Shown piece by piece: positions 50,520 to 62,649 of a DNA stretch of 64,000 nucleotides (position 1 is its first letter; every line of letters begins with the position of its first letter). The stretch lies in NCBI GenBank assembly GCA_025084515.1, contig JAJAGP010002000.1:1-64000 (forward strand), given 5' to 3'. The notes below the pieces were generated by a model. It saw nothing but the letters and a program-made list of their open reading frames with translations, ran no database searches and had not been told where the DNA came from. The translations under genes were made by a program, and so were the position numbers. This DNA is from Ancistrus triradiatus (taxonomy: Eukaryota; Chordata; Actinopteri; Siluriformes; Loricariidae).

Positions 50520-51400
50520 AAGCCCATATTGTCTTGGCCAGGGAGTTGGGGGCTCAGGTGGTTGGCCCTGCAGAACACAGGATACAGATGGAAGTGTGCC
50601 CTGGACGGGATGCCAGTCCACCACAGGGCTGGGCAGGGGTCGCTGTTGTAGCACCAGCATGTGACGAACGTGATGAAAGGCACCAGTTGGGACTTGAACC
50701 AGGGTGATTTACATGTTACATTGAACTACACGAGTCTGAATAACATTCATCACGTATTGCTTTCTCAGCATGCTGCTTGCTGCCTTGCGGCTCTGCTTGA
50801 CCAGGGTTCGAGTAATTTCTTTGTTTTCTTGCCCTGCAGTAACACGCTGTCTCTCTCTCGCTCTCTCCGGGTGTCTCTCGGCCCTGTGTTTGGCGGTGCT
50901 GTTGTTAATATGAATGGACTGAGTTGTATGAGGTGCCACTGATTGCTCTGGAGATCTTCGGCTCCCCGGGACATGCTGGTAATTACCGGTAGACTCAACT
51001 GTCAGTCAAACGTCCAGCCACGTCTAAGTCGGAGTATCCTGCAGCCAGCGTTAAAATCTAGTGGACGTGAAGCTGCAGATGAAACCACCGTACAAAGAGG
51101 GAGTGAGGCAGGGGCGAGAGGGGCGAAGGAGATAGATGGACGGAGTGTAAAATCTAGAGTGGATGCACCCGAGACACCTTTAATAAGTTGGTAAAAGTTA
51201 CGCAACCAGGAGAAGAGAACTATTAGGACCTTTTAAGCCATCGTAGGAGGCATAAGGATTTCTGTGCACTGAAAGTTTCTTTAAAATAAGAGGAAGCACT
51301 AACTTTGTGAGTTAACGTTTAGCTGCAGACGCTATTAAGGATGATTAACACATTTAGCGTAACTGGGCTGTGCCTGGTCGACCCATTATTTAAACCGGCC
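50520..51400. other. Intergenic with repeat fragments
   Basis: CCCTGGACGGGATGCCAGTC + CACCACAGGGCTGGGCA near 50600 is a widespread fish repeat phrase. No gene is recognised. Confidence 0.4.
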
Positions 51401-51802
51401 AAGAACCAGCATGAGTGCGGTTTCTTTATATGAGGTGCTGCAGGTAACAGTTAAGGTTGTTTGTGTGCACGCCTGTGAAAGATAAACGCACAAAAAGAGG
51501 TAATAATAATTATTATCTGATTAATCCAGTGATGATGCTCTGACGAGTGCAGATATTAGTTTGGGTAAGAGAGCTTTAGCCTGTCGCATTAGAGTTCATT
51601 TCGGACAGCGCTATCAGCCTAAATTCTTGCTTCTTTGTTTTACCAAAACTGTGCATCCTAAAGGATTATTTGGCCAGCCATTACAGGGATGGACATCATG
51701 GATGATGTGCAGTTTGTTGTTAAGTATTGAGCAGGTTTTGACACTCAGATGTGTCTTGGAGAGAGGGATGCATTTACTATGTGCCTTCGCCATCTGCCGT
51801 CA

Positions 51803-51819
51803 CCACCAGGGGGCGGCAG
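51803..51819 (+). promoter_or_regulatory. CTCF-like motif 1
   Basis: CCACCAGGGGGCGGCAG agrees well with the vertebrate CTCF core. It lies in a repeat unit, so it may be a repeat-borne site. Confidence 0.45.
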
Positions 51820-52011
51820 AGGTACTCTGTCTGGAAAACACCTTGAACTACATTACCCAGAAGCCCTGGCGTGGTCGCACGGCATTAACAGGTTTAGTAT
51901 GAGCGGGCTGCACCTGTTTGATCAGTTATTTAAACTAGCCAAGAGTGTGGTTTCTTTATATGAGATGCTGCCGGTAACCAGTACGATTGTGTGGCTTACA
52001 GATCAGGTAAT

Positions 52012-52057
<46 letters not shown>

Positions 52058-52131
52058 GATCAATACAGTGGTGACTGGAGGCACTCAGATGTGTCTTGGA
52101 GAGACGGATGCATTTGATACATTCGCAGTCA

Positions 52132-52148
52132 CCACCAGGGGGTGGCAG
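52132..52148 (+). promoter_or_regulatory. CTCF-like motif 2
   Basis: CCACCAGGGGGTGGCAG, the equivalent position in the second unit, with one C to T change and the same orientation. Confidence 0.4.
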
Positions 52149-52349
52149 AGGCTCTCGGAACTGTCTAGGAATCAGCACCATGAACTACGCTGCCAAGAAG
52201 CCCGGGCATGGTCGCATGGCATTAATATGTTTACCATAAAGTGGCTGTACCTGGTTGACCTGCCAAGAGCCAGCATGAGTGCAGGTTCTTTATATAAGAT
52301 ACTGCCGGTAAATGGTATGATTGTGTGTGTGTGCATCTGTGAAAGAAAA

Positions 52350-52810
52350 ACACATGAAAAGGGAAGTTAGGAAGAGTGAGAATATCTCAGAGAAACAAAA
52401 TAAACAAATGGAGATGAAGTTTAACAAGGTGAAAGGAAAGTTGAGTAAAACATCTCTGCGCACAAAGTAGAGTGGATTAAGAACGCTGGATAGACAGAGC
52501 TTATAAGAAGAAAGATGCTCTGGAAGCAGAGATATTGGAAATAAAGAGAATTCAACAGCAGCTTGTTGAAAGAAAGCAGGAAACAAAAGTAATTTGAGTT
52601 TGGCAGATCAAAGACGATCTCAGCCTTAGTTTGTTGAACCTCTTTATATCCTCCGTTTTCGAACAGGTGTGTTGTTGTTTGTGGAATCCATTTTGAGTTC
52701 CTTGTTTTTGACAGACCCCATTTTGGGTTCGGTTCTGTGTTTAAATTTCCCGCTTTTTTCCTTTCTGTGTGTTGTCCTTCTCTCATCTGACATTCCTTTT
52801 TATTTCTGAA
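52350..52810. other. Intergenic, no feature recognised
   Basis: Purine-rich on the left, pyrimidine-rich on the right. A minus-strand open frame of about 120 codons (52786-52421) resembles no protein I know. Confidence 0.35.
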
Positions 52811-52814
52811 GAAT

Positions 52815-53045
52815 AAGTCAAGTCAAGTCGAGTCAGATTTATTTCTATAGCGCTTTTTACAATGGAGCATTGTCTCAAAGCAGCTTTACAAGTTTAGATT
52901 ATCACCTAATATCTACGTCCAATCCCAAATTGAGCAAGCCTAGGGAGACAGTGGCAAGAAAAAAGTGTTATGAGGAAGAAACCTTGGGAGGACCAAGCCT
53001 CAAAAAGGGACCCAACCTCCTTGGGCGGCGTAGATGATAAATCTA
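52815..53045 (+). repeat. Interspersed repeat (GCGCTTTTTACAATGGAGC family), copy 2
   Basis: CAAGTCGAGTCAGATTTATT ... AGCGCTTTTTACAATGGAGC ... GGGAGGACCAAGCC. Same family as 34780, 56560, 61510 and 62030. Confidence 0.75.
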
Positions 53046-53049
53046 AGAA

Positions 53050-54120
53050 TGAATAACAATACAAAATAACGAGTACTTACTACACATTACAACATTTTAT
53101 GTGTATGCGCCCTCTGGTGTTCATAAATGCAATTGCACCAAATGGCGTAATAATCAGAACGCGTGTGCACATTATCATAGTTTTGCATGGCGGCGCATTG
53201 TTATGCCTTAATTGTTACATTTGTAAGATTACAAACATATTTAGTAGAATTGCATAATTCAAATGATTTTTTTGTAAGTCTATATACTGAATTTTCCTGT
53301 TGTTTGATATCTTGGAACCAAGTAAACTGTCAAACTAGTAATGTGGTCCCCAAGAAGCAATGAGTTCTCCAGCCCTGGTTTATAGGTTGGTTTTTATAAG
53401 GTGTCTATTAGTATTCTTTCAGTGTTGACCTCTCTCTCTCTCTCTCTCTCAATCTCAAGGGGGTGAGGCCAGACTAGATGCCTTACCAGTGCTCCATGGG
53501 AGGCTGTTATTTGGTCCAGTAAACAGTCACTGGGGGTTCTTGTGTCCTCTAGCAGGTATATTTCGGTGGCTTGGCATCCTCAGTCCACAAGAGGAGGAGG
53601 AAGAATGGCTTAGAGGGAGACGTGTTAAACAGTTGTTAGACCCACTCTTCTTCTTAGAGCAGATCACCACAGGCACCCTGAAACCTTGGTCTTACTCTAG
53701 CATAAGTTAACAGCCGTGTTATGTTCTGTGAATCCTGTTGTTGACAGAAAGGCTGCTGACCAGACACTACTATAGTCACATAGTCTTGTTATGTTCCTGT
53801 AATGTAAATATAAAGGGTATTTTCACAAGAATTCTGTGTGAAAATGAAAACACCGTGAAGGAAAAACGCCGTGGTTCTTCAGTTACAAACACACAATAAT
53901 CATCACACACACTGTAGAACCAAAATATAAACATAAATAAACACACCTCACTGGCTGCACACAACCAAGAGGGAATGAGTCCACTTATAGAAACACCAAA
54001 TTCCAGAACAGGTAATGCAGGATCACCTAAACACTTTAAACCTTTAGTAGGTAAATCCAGCACCGAGACACTAGTAGGAAGTCACAGCATTTACATGACC
54101 ATTGCTCGGCACTTCTAGGT
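53050..54120. other. Intergenic, no gene recognised
   Basis: A short (CT)n run near 53431-53450 and otherwise unique sequence. Confidence 0.4.
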
Positions 54121-54127
54121 ATATGTA

Positions 54128-55394
54128 CAGTAGGGCAAAAAAGTATTTAGTCAGCCACTGATTGTGCACGTTCTCCGACTTAAAAAGATGAGAGAGGTCT
54201 GTAATTTTCATCATAGCTACACTTCAACTATGAGAGACAAAATGAGAAAAAAAATCCAGGAAATCACATTGTAGGATTTTTAAAGAATTTAATTGTAAAT
54301 CATAGTGGAAAATACGTATTTGGTCATTAACAAAAGTTCAACTCAACACTTTGTAACATGACAGAGGTCAAACGTTTCCTGTAAGTCTTCACCAGGTTGA
54401 CACACACTGTAGCTGGTGTTTTGGCCCATTCCTCCATGCAGATCTCCTCTAGAGCAGTGATGTTTTGGGGCTGTCACTGGGCAACATGGACTTTCAACTC
54501 CGTCCACAAATGTTCTATGGAGTTGAGGTCTGGAGACTGGCTAGGCCACTCCAGGACCTTGAAATGCTTTTTACGGAGCCACTCCTTCGTTGCCCAAGCG
54601 ATGTTTGGGAATCATTGTCATGCTGGAAGACCCAGCCACGTTTTCCATCTTCAATGCTCTCATGATGGAAGGAAGGTTTTGGCTTAAAAAATTCACAATA
54701 CATTGGCCCCGTTCATTCTTCCTTAACACGGATCAGTTGTCCTGGCCCCCTCGGCAGAGAAGAAACAGCTCCAAAGCATGATGTTTCCACCCCATGCTTC
54801 ACAGTAGGTATGGTGTTCTTGGGATGCGACTCAGTATTCTTCTTCCTCCAAAACACGGGGAGTGAGTTTGACCAAAAAAAAGTTCTATTTTGGTTTCATG
54901 ACTACATTGATATTCTCACAATCGTCTTTCTGGACGTCCATATAGTTCCCTGTTTTTTTTTCCTGGGGGGGGGTGGTTTCTTTCGCCGTGTGGGCTTTTT
55001 CCCTGGGTGAACGGGCCCTGTGTGTCATTGTCTTTTCCCGTGGGTTGTTTGGGCTTCTGCCAACCCTTGTTGTGTCCTCCATGCACTTTCTGTTCCCTTT
55101 TCTATTTTGGTTTCATATCTGACTACATGATATTCTCCCAATCGTCTTCTGGATCGTTCCATATGCTCTCTGGCAAAAACTTCAGACGGGCCTGGACACA
55201 TGTAATGGTTTAAGCAGGTACATGTCCACTGGCTTAAAAAATCCTACAAGGTGATTTCCTGGATTTTTTTCTCATTTGTGTCTCTCATAGTTGAAGTGTA
55301 CCTATGATGAAAAATTACAGACCTCTCTCATCTTTCTAAGTAGGAGAACGTGCACAATCAGTGGCTGACTAAATACTTTTTTTGACCCCCACTG
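54128..55394 (-). mobile_element. Tc1/mariner-like transposon, copy 3 (inverted)
   Basis: Ends CAGTAGGGCAAAAAAGTATT and ...GACCCCCACTG, flanked by TA. The transposase runs on the minus strand (GGCCCATTCCTCCATGCAGA is its reverse complement). An internal stretch at about 54880-54950 is repeated, imperfectly, at 55097-55165, as if misassembled. Non-functional. Confidence 0.88.
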
Positions 55395-55399
55395 TAGGT

Positions 55400-56040
55400 G
55401 AAGCAGTACGGCCCATTTTTAAAACTTTTCTGTTTCACGCTTCTGCTTGTGTCTGTGTTGTAAAAGCAGCTGTGCTGCAACGTCTGGAGTTAAAAGCCAC
55501 TAGAACTTTGCAGTTTGCTTCACTCTGAGAAACTCTGAGAACGATTTATCTTAGTCGTTAGCGTAGACTTTTGATAGTTGCGGTGAGAATTAGGAAGGCT
55601 ACAGTTAGCATTGCCTCCTTTTTGGCTCTGCAGTAGTACTTTACAAAGCCTCATCCACTACTTTTCACCCTAACTGTGGAACAAGAATCTTTACGAGTTT
55701 GAGCAATCGTTGATGGACTCTAGGAACCTTCTATGGCCCTTAAATAAGGTTATTGATCCAGTGATCCACTGAGTGCAGTTTAGAACCCACTCAGGCTAGT
55801 TTATGACAGGCTGCAGGTATATGTCGCAGTCAGGGTACAAAGGGGCAAGGGAGACAGACCTAAGTAAAGACGTACAAGCTTTATTTACAGCCATAGCAGA
55901 CAGACTAGGTGCAATGTTAACAATAGGACAGGAGAGGAAGCTACAGAGAAACAAGAACAAGGCTAAGACGGTAATGCTAACTGTAATACTAATAGGCTAC
56001 AGCTAACAAACAACACAGTAAGACCATGTGCTATGACAAA
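55400..56040. other. Intergenic, no gene recognised
   Basis: Unique sequence with short open frames and no family resemblance. Confidence 0.4.
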
Positions 56041-56046
56041 GATGGC

Positions 56047-56231
56047 AACACTAATAATGAAGCTACACATGAACACACAAACTGGACATAGAGCATAAGG
56101 AGAAAGCAGGAGCAAGAAGAGTATTTATTGGAAAGGTAATAACACTAATAATGAAGCTACACATGAACACACAAACTGGACATAGAGCATAAGGAGAAAG
56201 CAGGAGCAAGAAGAGTAGTTATTGGAAAGGT
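56047..56231. repeat. 94-bp tandem duplication
   Basis: Two near-identical copies beginning AACACTAATAATGAAGCTAC and ending AAGAAGAGTA..TATTGGAAAGG. The low divergence suggests a recent duplication. Confidence 0.85.
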
Positions 56232-56559
56232 ACAGCAAGCAGCAACAGCTCCACCTGCTGTGGATGGAGAAAAGGGTCAGAGGAGAGCCATGCAGAATGA
56301 TATGGCTCTCCAGCACACAGAATATGGTTAGCATCGTTGGTAGATTCAGACAGAGAGTTTATTCCGTCACAGATGAAACATGGTCTAATGAAGAGTTTAT
56401 TTGCAAAAACAGATATCTGTATTTTTACTTTCCCGCCAAGGACTCGAGATCCTAAATTGACTCGGTGTATCGGACTACGTAATGCTGATATGCATATTTT
56501 TTACGTTATTTTTTGAACGATTACTACAGACTTATTTGACTAGATAAATTAGTTTCATT

Positions 56560-56765
56560 CTTACATTTATCATCTAAGCCACCCAAGGAGGTTGGGTCCC
56601 CTTTTTGAGTCTTGGTCCTCCCAAGGTTTCTTCCTCACAACATTTAGGGATTTTCCTTGCCACTGTCGCCCTAGGCTTGCTCTGTTTGGGATCTAAAATT
56701 GTAGAGCTGCTTTGAGACATTGCTCCTCCATTGTAAAAGTAAATAAATCTGACTTGACTAGATGA
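56560..56765 (-). repeat. Interspersed repeat (GCGCTTTTTACAATGGAGC family), copy 3
   Basis: CATCTAAGCCACCCAAGGAG ... TGAGACATTGCTCCTCCATT ... AAATAAATCTGACTTGACT, the reverse of the copy at 52815. Confidence 0.7.
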
Positions 56766-56769
56766 ATTT

Positions 56770-58080
56770 TCATAAGTCGTGGTTTTTTAATGATGCGTTC
56801 CACGCAGTATCACTGAAGCTGCAGGTAACTTACTACAATTAATGTAAAAGCAGATAACTCCAGTGGATTTTTTTTTCCGGCAAAAACAGACACCATTCAT
56901 TTTTATAAAACTTACTAAACAAAATACAGGTAACTTGCAATATTAAAATTTACTTTTTTAATTTTTTTTGGCAAAAGCAGATATCTTCAACGGACATTTT
57001 TGGGGGGCCAAAAGGAGTAAAGCCCACCTTTCATGTTTTAGAGTTAAACAAAGCCATGTAATGGATTCAAGTTTTTTTGAAACGCTAAACTTCTTCTTCT
57101 TCTTTCGGCTTCTCCCTTTATCAGGGGTCGCCAGGCCACACACACTCACACAGGTATGATCTTATAAATGTTTACTACTCATTAATGGGCTGTTATGGTT
57201 GCAATGTTCAGCACTTTATCTGCTTCTTTTACATTAAAGAATGTTAAGTTTAGCGTTTTCTGTCAGATAGCAGCATCAAACAGTTGTGGCAGTCTTGCAT
57301 CACCTGACCTGAATACTGTGTTCTGATTCGCTGATCAGACTGGAGTTCACAATGCACTATGTATTAAGAACAAGTCACGACAGTTTATCGGCCTCTGCAA
57401 ATGAACTCTTCAATGTTTATGTAAGTATGTATCCATAACAGGTGGTCCAAAACTCAAATAAGTACTGTATTGTGTTTGTGCAGCATCTAGGATTATCACT
57501 AATAAAGATAAAAGTACTAGGCGAAGTGGAACCTGGTGATTTTTATACCCTAAGGGTGATGTAAAGAAGAGTTTTCCTGTTTCTAATTTTGAAGAAGGTA
57601 TATCCTTGTGTCATTTTCTCTCTACTGAGTAAATCCAACCTTGAGCTCGTTCATAATGAAGATCAGTACAGCACGGAAGCAAAGAAGCCAGAATGTGCAA
57701 ATGCCAGCGAGCCGGATAAAGTCCAGGAGGGGGTGAGTGAGGTTAATAAATCTAATAAGTGGAGCCGATGTGGTGTGTCTGTAACCCCTCGGCCGCACCG
57801 TGTGTGTGTGTGTGTGGGTGGGTGGGAGAAGCCACCGTGAGTGCTCCGGTTCATTATCAGCAGCATGGAAATGTTCACGTCTCCGAGTTCACAGAGGGTT
57901 TCCGAGGAATAAAAAGTGTTCCTCTTTGCTCCAGAAGTGGATTAATTTTATATTGGTTGTTCATTTCTGTTTGTCTCTGGTATTACGATCCTTCCATCCA
58001 GAAGGTCCATAAAGTCTCCAGCAAACACACGGATTTAATGATGCTGAACTGTGGGCGTACATCTCAGCGTTAATCAAAAC
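56770..58080. other. Intergenic with a reversed LINE tail
   Basis: CTTCTTCTTCTTCTTTCGGC + TTCTCCCTTTATCAGGGG at 57088-57130 is the reverse of the LINE tail at 44198. A short open frame at 57589-57840 is not recognised. Confidence 0.45.
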
Positions 58081-58084
58081 AGGA

Positions 58085-58390
58085 CTCATGAACCAGATGT
58101 CCAAATTGCGAGACGGCCTAAGCAGCGGTGGCAAAACAGTTAAGGTACTGGACTATTGACCAAAGCTGCGGGGTGGGAGGGAGTGTGGGTTGAGGCGGAA
58201 AGGGTAGAATGTGGAGGTGAGAGGAGGAAGGGAGAAGGGGAACTGAAAGAGGAAGGCGTCGATTATTTAAAGGGAAGGGAGGATGGGGGTTTAATCAAAA
58301 ACAGACTCAGAAACAGATGTCCAAATTGCGAGACGGCCTAAGCCAGCGGTGGCAAAAACAGTTAAGGGTACTGGACTATTGAACCAAAAT
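58085..58390. repeat. Duplicated 85-bp block about 220 bp apart
   Basis: CAGATGTCCAAATTGCGAGA + CGGCCTAAG..AGCGGTGGCAAAA begins at 58097 and again at 58316. Each copy ends in a SINE-like head (AAGGTACTGGACTATTGA). The second copy has extra homopolymer bases. Confidence 0.75.
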
Positions 58391-58498
58391 GGCGAATGTA
58401 AATCACACCTAATGTCTTCAACTCACAAATCAGAAACCGTTTGTATCTGGTCAGCTTCATTTCATTTGTTAATTAACATCAAACATTAGCATTTCAGG

Positions 58499-59582
58499 CC
58501 TGCACCAAGCACACTCCAAAAAAAGTTGATATGGTAAAGCATTTACCACTTTGTAATGTTAAAAGATGCCACAGAGGAGACCAAGTGGTTTAGAGTTTCA
58601 GGGGTATTTTGGTTCCGTTCTTCCTGCAAACACGTCTTAAGATGTGGAACTCTATGGGGTCGTCGTCCCATTTTTTTCCATTTCTAAATTCTCCACATAT
58701 TCTCTACTGGGGCCCAGTCCAGTACCCGCTACTCTCTTCTTCCACAGCCATGCCTTTGTAAATGTGTGCAGCATGTGCGTTTTGCATTGTCTCCCAGGAA
58801 AAGATCATTCTTCTTGAAGGCAGCTCATGTTGCTCTAAAACCTTGCCAAGGGCCCTGACCAAACCCCATACCATGCCAGAGCCTGGCTGTTGGTTCCTCA
58901 TAACAGTCTGGATGGTCCTTTTTTCGTCTTTGGTCCCAAAAAGATCTGTTATACTGATGGGTCTGAGCACAATCCCCGTTCCCACTGTATGATGGTCCAT
59001 TCCAGATGCCTCCGAGCCCAGAGAAGTTGATGCCACTTCTGGACATGGTTATAACATAAGGCTTATTTTTAGCACAGTAACATTTTAAGTGGCATTTGTG
59101 AATGTAACTTGAGCTTGATAAAGGTTTGATAAAGTAATCCCTTGTCCATGTGGTTTCTATCAGCTATTGATGAATGATGGTTCTTGATGCAGTGCCGTCT
59201 GAGGGGGCGGAGATCACCCCTCTTAAGTTTAGGTTTGTGCTCTTACCCTTTATGCTCTAAATTCCTCCACATTCCTGAATTCTTTTAAATTGTTATTATG
59301 ACACACGTCGAGGAGAAAAGAAAGAAATATATAAATCCCTTCCAGTCTTTTTCTTAAGGAATATTGTTTTTAAACATTTCAATAATTTTTTCACACATTT
59401 GTTGATAAACCGGAGATCCTCTGTTCAACTTTACTCCCCAAAGACTCAGGCTTTACTGGATGCTGCTTTTATACTAAATCATGATTATAATCACATATTT
59501 GAAATCACATCATTTAGTTTTATTACCTCATTACTAGCTCTAAATTGCCCCAACCCAACTTTTTTTGGAATGTGTTGCAGGT
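58499..59582 (-). mobile_element. Degenerate Tc1-like element (family of 9594)
   Basis: The ends CACTCCAAAAAAAGTTGA and CAACTTTTTTTGGAATGTG are inverted. The minus strand holds a transposase-like stretch (59036-58704, with HHTVGTGIVLRPIS and LEQHELPSRR) interrupted by frameshifts. It carries the same TGATGCAGTGCCGTCTGAGG block as 9594 and 35850. Confidence 0.7.
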
Positions 59583-59619
59583 CTGAAATGCAGACATGGA
59601 TGTTTATTAACAAATTAAT

Positions 59620-60710
59620 TGAAGCTGACATGAAAAAAACATGAAATTTCTCAGGTTCATACTGTCTGCAATGAAATAAAAGTCAACATCCCACTCGAAA
59701 ATCTCCCTTAGGCTGTTCATTAGAGTTGTCACTTTGTCAGCCAGAACATGATTGATATCAGAGGCATGTTCAAGCTGAAAAGAGAGACCTCACTTATTAT
59801 TGATCAGGTGATTAGTCAGAAGATCAAAAGATCAGAAGAACTTTATATTGATTTGTGATGACCCTTCCTTATAGGAATAGAAGTAAATTGCTCTCAAAGT
59901 ATAGCAGAGCCACCAGGTCTCCACAGTTATTCAGGTTTTTTCATTCTTTTGTACATTTACTTAGCTGCAGCTAAGAGACCTCACAGTTCACCGTGTGTAT
60001 TTTAGAGCAAGCAATCAGTCAGCATTCGGCTTTAATAAGGAAGACGGTGGAGGGAAAAGGTGCAAAAATCACTGAGAAATCCTCGGGAAATTCAGAACCA
60101 AGCTGACGACAAAGACCAAATATGTCCAGAAGATTTCAGGACTAAGCTTTTCAGAAGGTCCAAATATGCCCAGAAAGTCTCAGGACTAAACAATAGAGCA
60201 GGACCAGGTATGTCAAGAAGATCTCAGGACTAAGCTGTTCAGAAGGACCAAGATAATTCAGGATTTCACAAACAAGCTGCAGAGCAAGACCAAGTATCTC
60301 CAGAAGACCAAACCAATCCAGAGGATCTAAGCAAGAAGCTGTAGAGCAGGACCAAGTTGTCCAAAAGACCATAGATATGTCAAAAGTAAACTGTAGAGCA
60401 AAACCAGTTACATCCAGGAGTAATTTTCAGTCATATTATGCATTAAGGCATTAAAGAAGTTTGGTTTTCCTTTAGTTTCCTTATTATTTTAAGATCAGAG
60501 AAGATCTGAGCAATTTCATGAAGATATGAAGAGATCCTGCACCATATAATATAATTTTCCTAAATTCAGGTGTTAAAAAGAATCATTATTATTAGATTGA
60601 ATTATATTACTGATAAATCTTCATTTTTTGAGTTAGTGAGCTGCTACAAAACAGGGTGTTTAGCTACCAGACTAATTAGTCATTTGCATAAAGCTCACTG
60701 GACTAAATGA
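59620..60710. repeat. Intergenic with CCAGAAGATCTCAGGACTAA-type repeat
   Basis: Near 60115-60400 a loose ~35-bp unit (AGACCAAATATGTCCAGAAG, ATTTCAGGACTAAGC) recurs six or seven times. The rest is unique. No gene. Confidence 0.5.
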
Positions 60711-61509
60711 CAAATTTATTTCTGTAGCTCTTTTTGCATCTCAAAGCTGCTTTTGTGTGCATCTACTCCCTAACTGAGCAAGTGGCAAGGAAAAACTTCT
60801 GAAATATGATGAGAAATAAACCTTGGGAGGACTAGAAAAACGTACCAAACATCCTTGGGCAGCCTAGATCCATGGTTCCCAACCTGGGGTCCATCACAGG
60901 GGGTGTGTGAGGCTTTTCTGCTCTGAGGTGCTCTGAGCTTGTCAAAATACAATTTACACATGTTAAATAAAATAAAATCACACACTCAGTGGAAAAAAGA
61001 CTTAAAAAGATAGTTTCACTCAAAAATAGTAAGCACTTATTACACTCATATTCAGTCATTATTATTCTTTTGTAAGGATGTGTGTGTTCAAGTCTACTCT
61101 GTTGGAAAAATGTCCAACTTATTTTTGATTTTAGCTAAATGTTTAGTCATCTTGAAAAGAGAAGAGGAACCAAAATGAAAACAAATGAAGAAAAAAAAAG
61201 AAAAGCTATAAAAGTTACCCAAGAGAAAGGGAAAAGGCTGTAATTGTAGTTAATTTTCACCAAAAAAGATTTGAATTGAATCACTTTATTCTTTTGATCC
61301 ACGCATGTGTGGGATGAGAGGGTGCAGCTGTTCTTAGATACTCGTAGGGGGTGCTCCAAGGAAAAAAGGATGGAAAACACTGGGTTAGATCATATATGTA
61401 AGAAATAAACTGAAATATCTATGAATAAATACAAAACTCTTTAATTATGAATATTTATATTTAGCTTCTATTTGTTTAAACTGTTAAATGAATTCATTAG
61501 ATATCTGAG

Positions 61510-61730
61510 TTTAATTCTTACATTAGTCATCTAGGCACCCCAAGGAGGTCATATCCCTTTTTGAGTCTTGGACCCCCCCCAAGGTTTCTTCCTTATAACG
61601 TTTAGGGAGTTTTTTCCTTTCCACTGTTGCCCTAGGCTTGCTCAGTTATGGCTGTGGGTCTAGATATTTGGAAAGCCGCTTTGAGACAGTGCTCTGTTTT
61701 AAAAAGTGCTATAGTAAAATCACCTACAAT
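61510..61730 (-). repeat. Interspersed repeat (GCGCTTTTTACAATGGAGC family), copy 4
   Basis: CATCTAGGCACCCCAAGGAG ... CTTTGAGACAGTGCTCTG ... AAAAAGTGCTATAG. A more decayed partial copy lies at 60715-60870. Confidence 0.65.
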
Positions 61731-62029
61731 AAAAGGCAGGAGAGAAAAGGTTCAAAATCCTGAAGAAACTCAGAATAAGGACCCCAGGTGGCAGTAAGTA
61801 AATGGTGATAAGCTGATTTTTTTTTAAGGGATATTAAGAATAAGCATTTCAAACGAGTTAGCTTTGTAATTAGGTTTTGCAGTAATTGCTACTCCTTCAT
61901 GGCCATTAAGATGAGGGATTTGATCATAACTCGCTATCCAGGAGGGGAGGATTCATTTAAAAATAAATGTTCATCCGGTCTAAACAAAGTTTCAGAAAGA
62001 CAAAGTCACAAAGAGAAAGAGAAAGAACC

Positions 62030-62245
62030 AAGTCAAGTCAGGTCAGATTTATTTATATAGGGCTTTTTACAATGGAGCATTGTCTCAAAGCAACTTTACA
62101 GTTTTAGATTATCTTCTAATACTTAGGACCAATCCCACATTGAGCAAGCATTGGGAGACAAGCAAAATCCCTAAACATTATAAGAAAGAAAACTTGAGAG
62201 GAACCAACAAAATGGGTAACCAACCTCCATGATGGCTTAGATGAT
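62030..62245 (+). repeat. Interspersed repeat (GCGCTTTTTACAATGGAGC family), copy 5
   Basis: CAAGTCAGGTCAGATTTATT ... GGGCTTTTTACAATGGAGCA ... CAACCTCCATGATGGCTTAG. Confidence 0.75.
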
Positions 62246-62249
62246 AAAT

Positions 62250-62445
62250 GTACATTTACATTTACATTTACAGCATTTAGCAGACACCCTTATCCAGAGT
62301 GACTTACAATTGATACAGTCTTATAATCCAAGCAATTGTGGGTTAAGGGTCTTGCTCAAGGACCCAACAGTGGCAGCTTGGCAGAGGTGGGATTTGAACC
62401 CTGGACCTTTTGGTCCATAGTCCAGTACCTTAACCACTAGGCATT
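62250..62445 (-). repeat. tRNA-derived SINE, copy 5
   Basis: TTTACAGCATTTAGCAGACA ... CAAGGACCCAACAGTGGCAG ... GGGATTTGAACCCTGGACC ... AACCACTAGGC. Same orientation as the copies at 3571. Confidence 0.82.
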
Positions 62446-62649
62446 CTACTCATTTTTTGTAGTCAAATAAGTCTGTAGTAATAGTTAAAAAACAGAAACT
62501 GAGTAAGTATTAACAGATAAATAAAATATTGAATAAAATAAAGTTTAAAAAATGCATATCGGCATTATTTAGTCCGATACGTAGAGTAGGATCTTGAGTC
62601 CTTGGCGGCATGTTGTCCCCAGCTAACCGGAAAAAATAAAAAAGATTGG

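Larger units (their letters stand above)
51370..52350. repeat. Tandemly related 330-bp units with CTCF-like motifs
   Basis: ACTCAGATGTGTCTTGGAGA ... ATGCATTT ... CACCACCAGGGGG ... TTTATATGAGATGCTGCCGG appears at 51740-52010 and 52075-52340, with a partial copy at 51360-51500. A (TAA)n run at 52015-52050 separates the units. Confidence 0.7.

Noticed and set aside
51370..52350. Endogenous retrovirus LTR pair from the two similar blocks.
   Set aside because: The blocks are adjacent tandem units with no internal coding region, primer-binding site or polypurine tract that I can see.
3571..62445. tRNA genes suggested by GGTTCAAATCC boxes.
   Set aside because: The boxes sit in a dispersed ~190-bp repeat without a tRNA cloverleaf, so these are SINEs.
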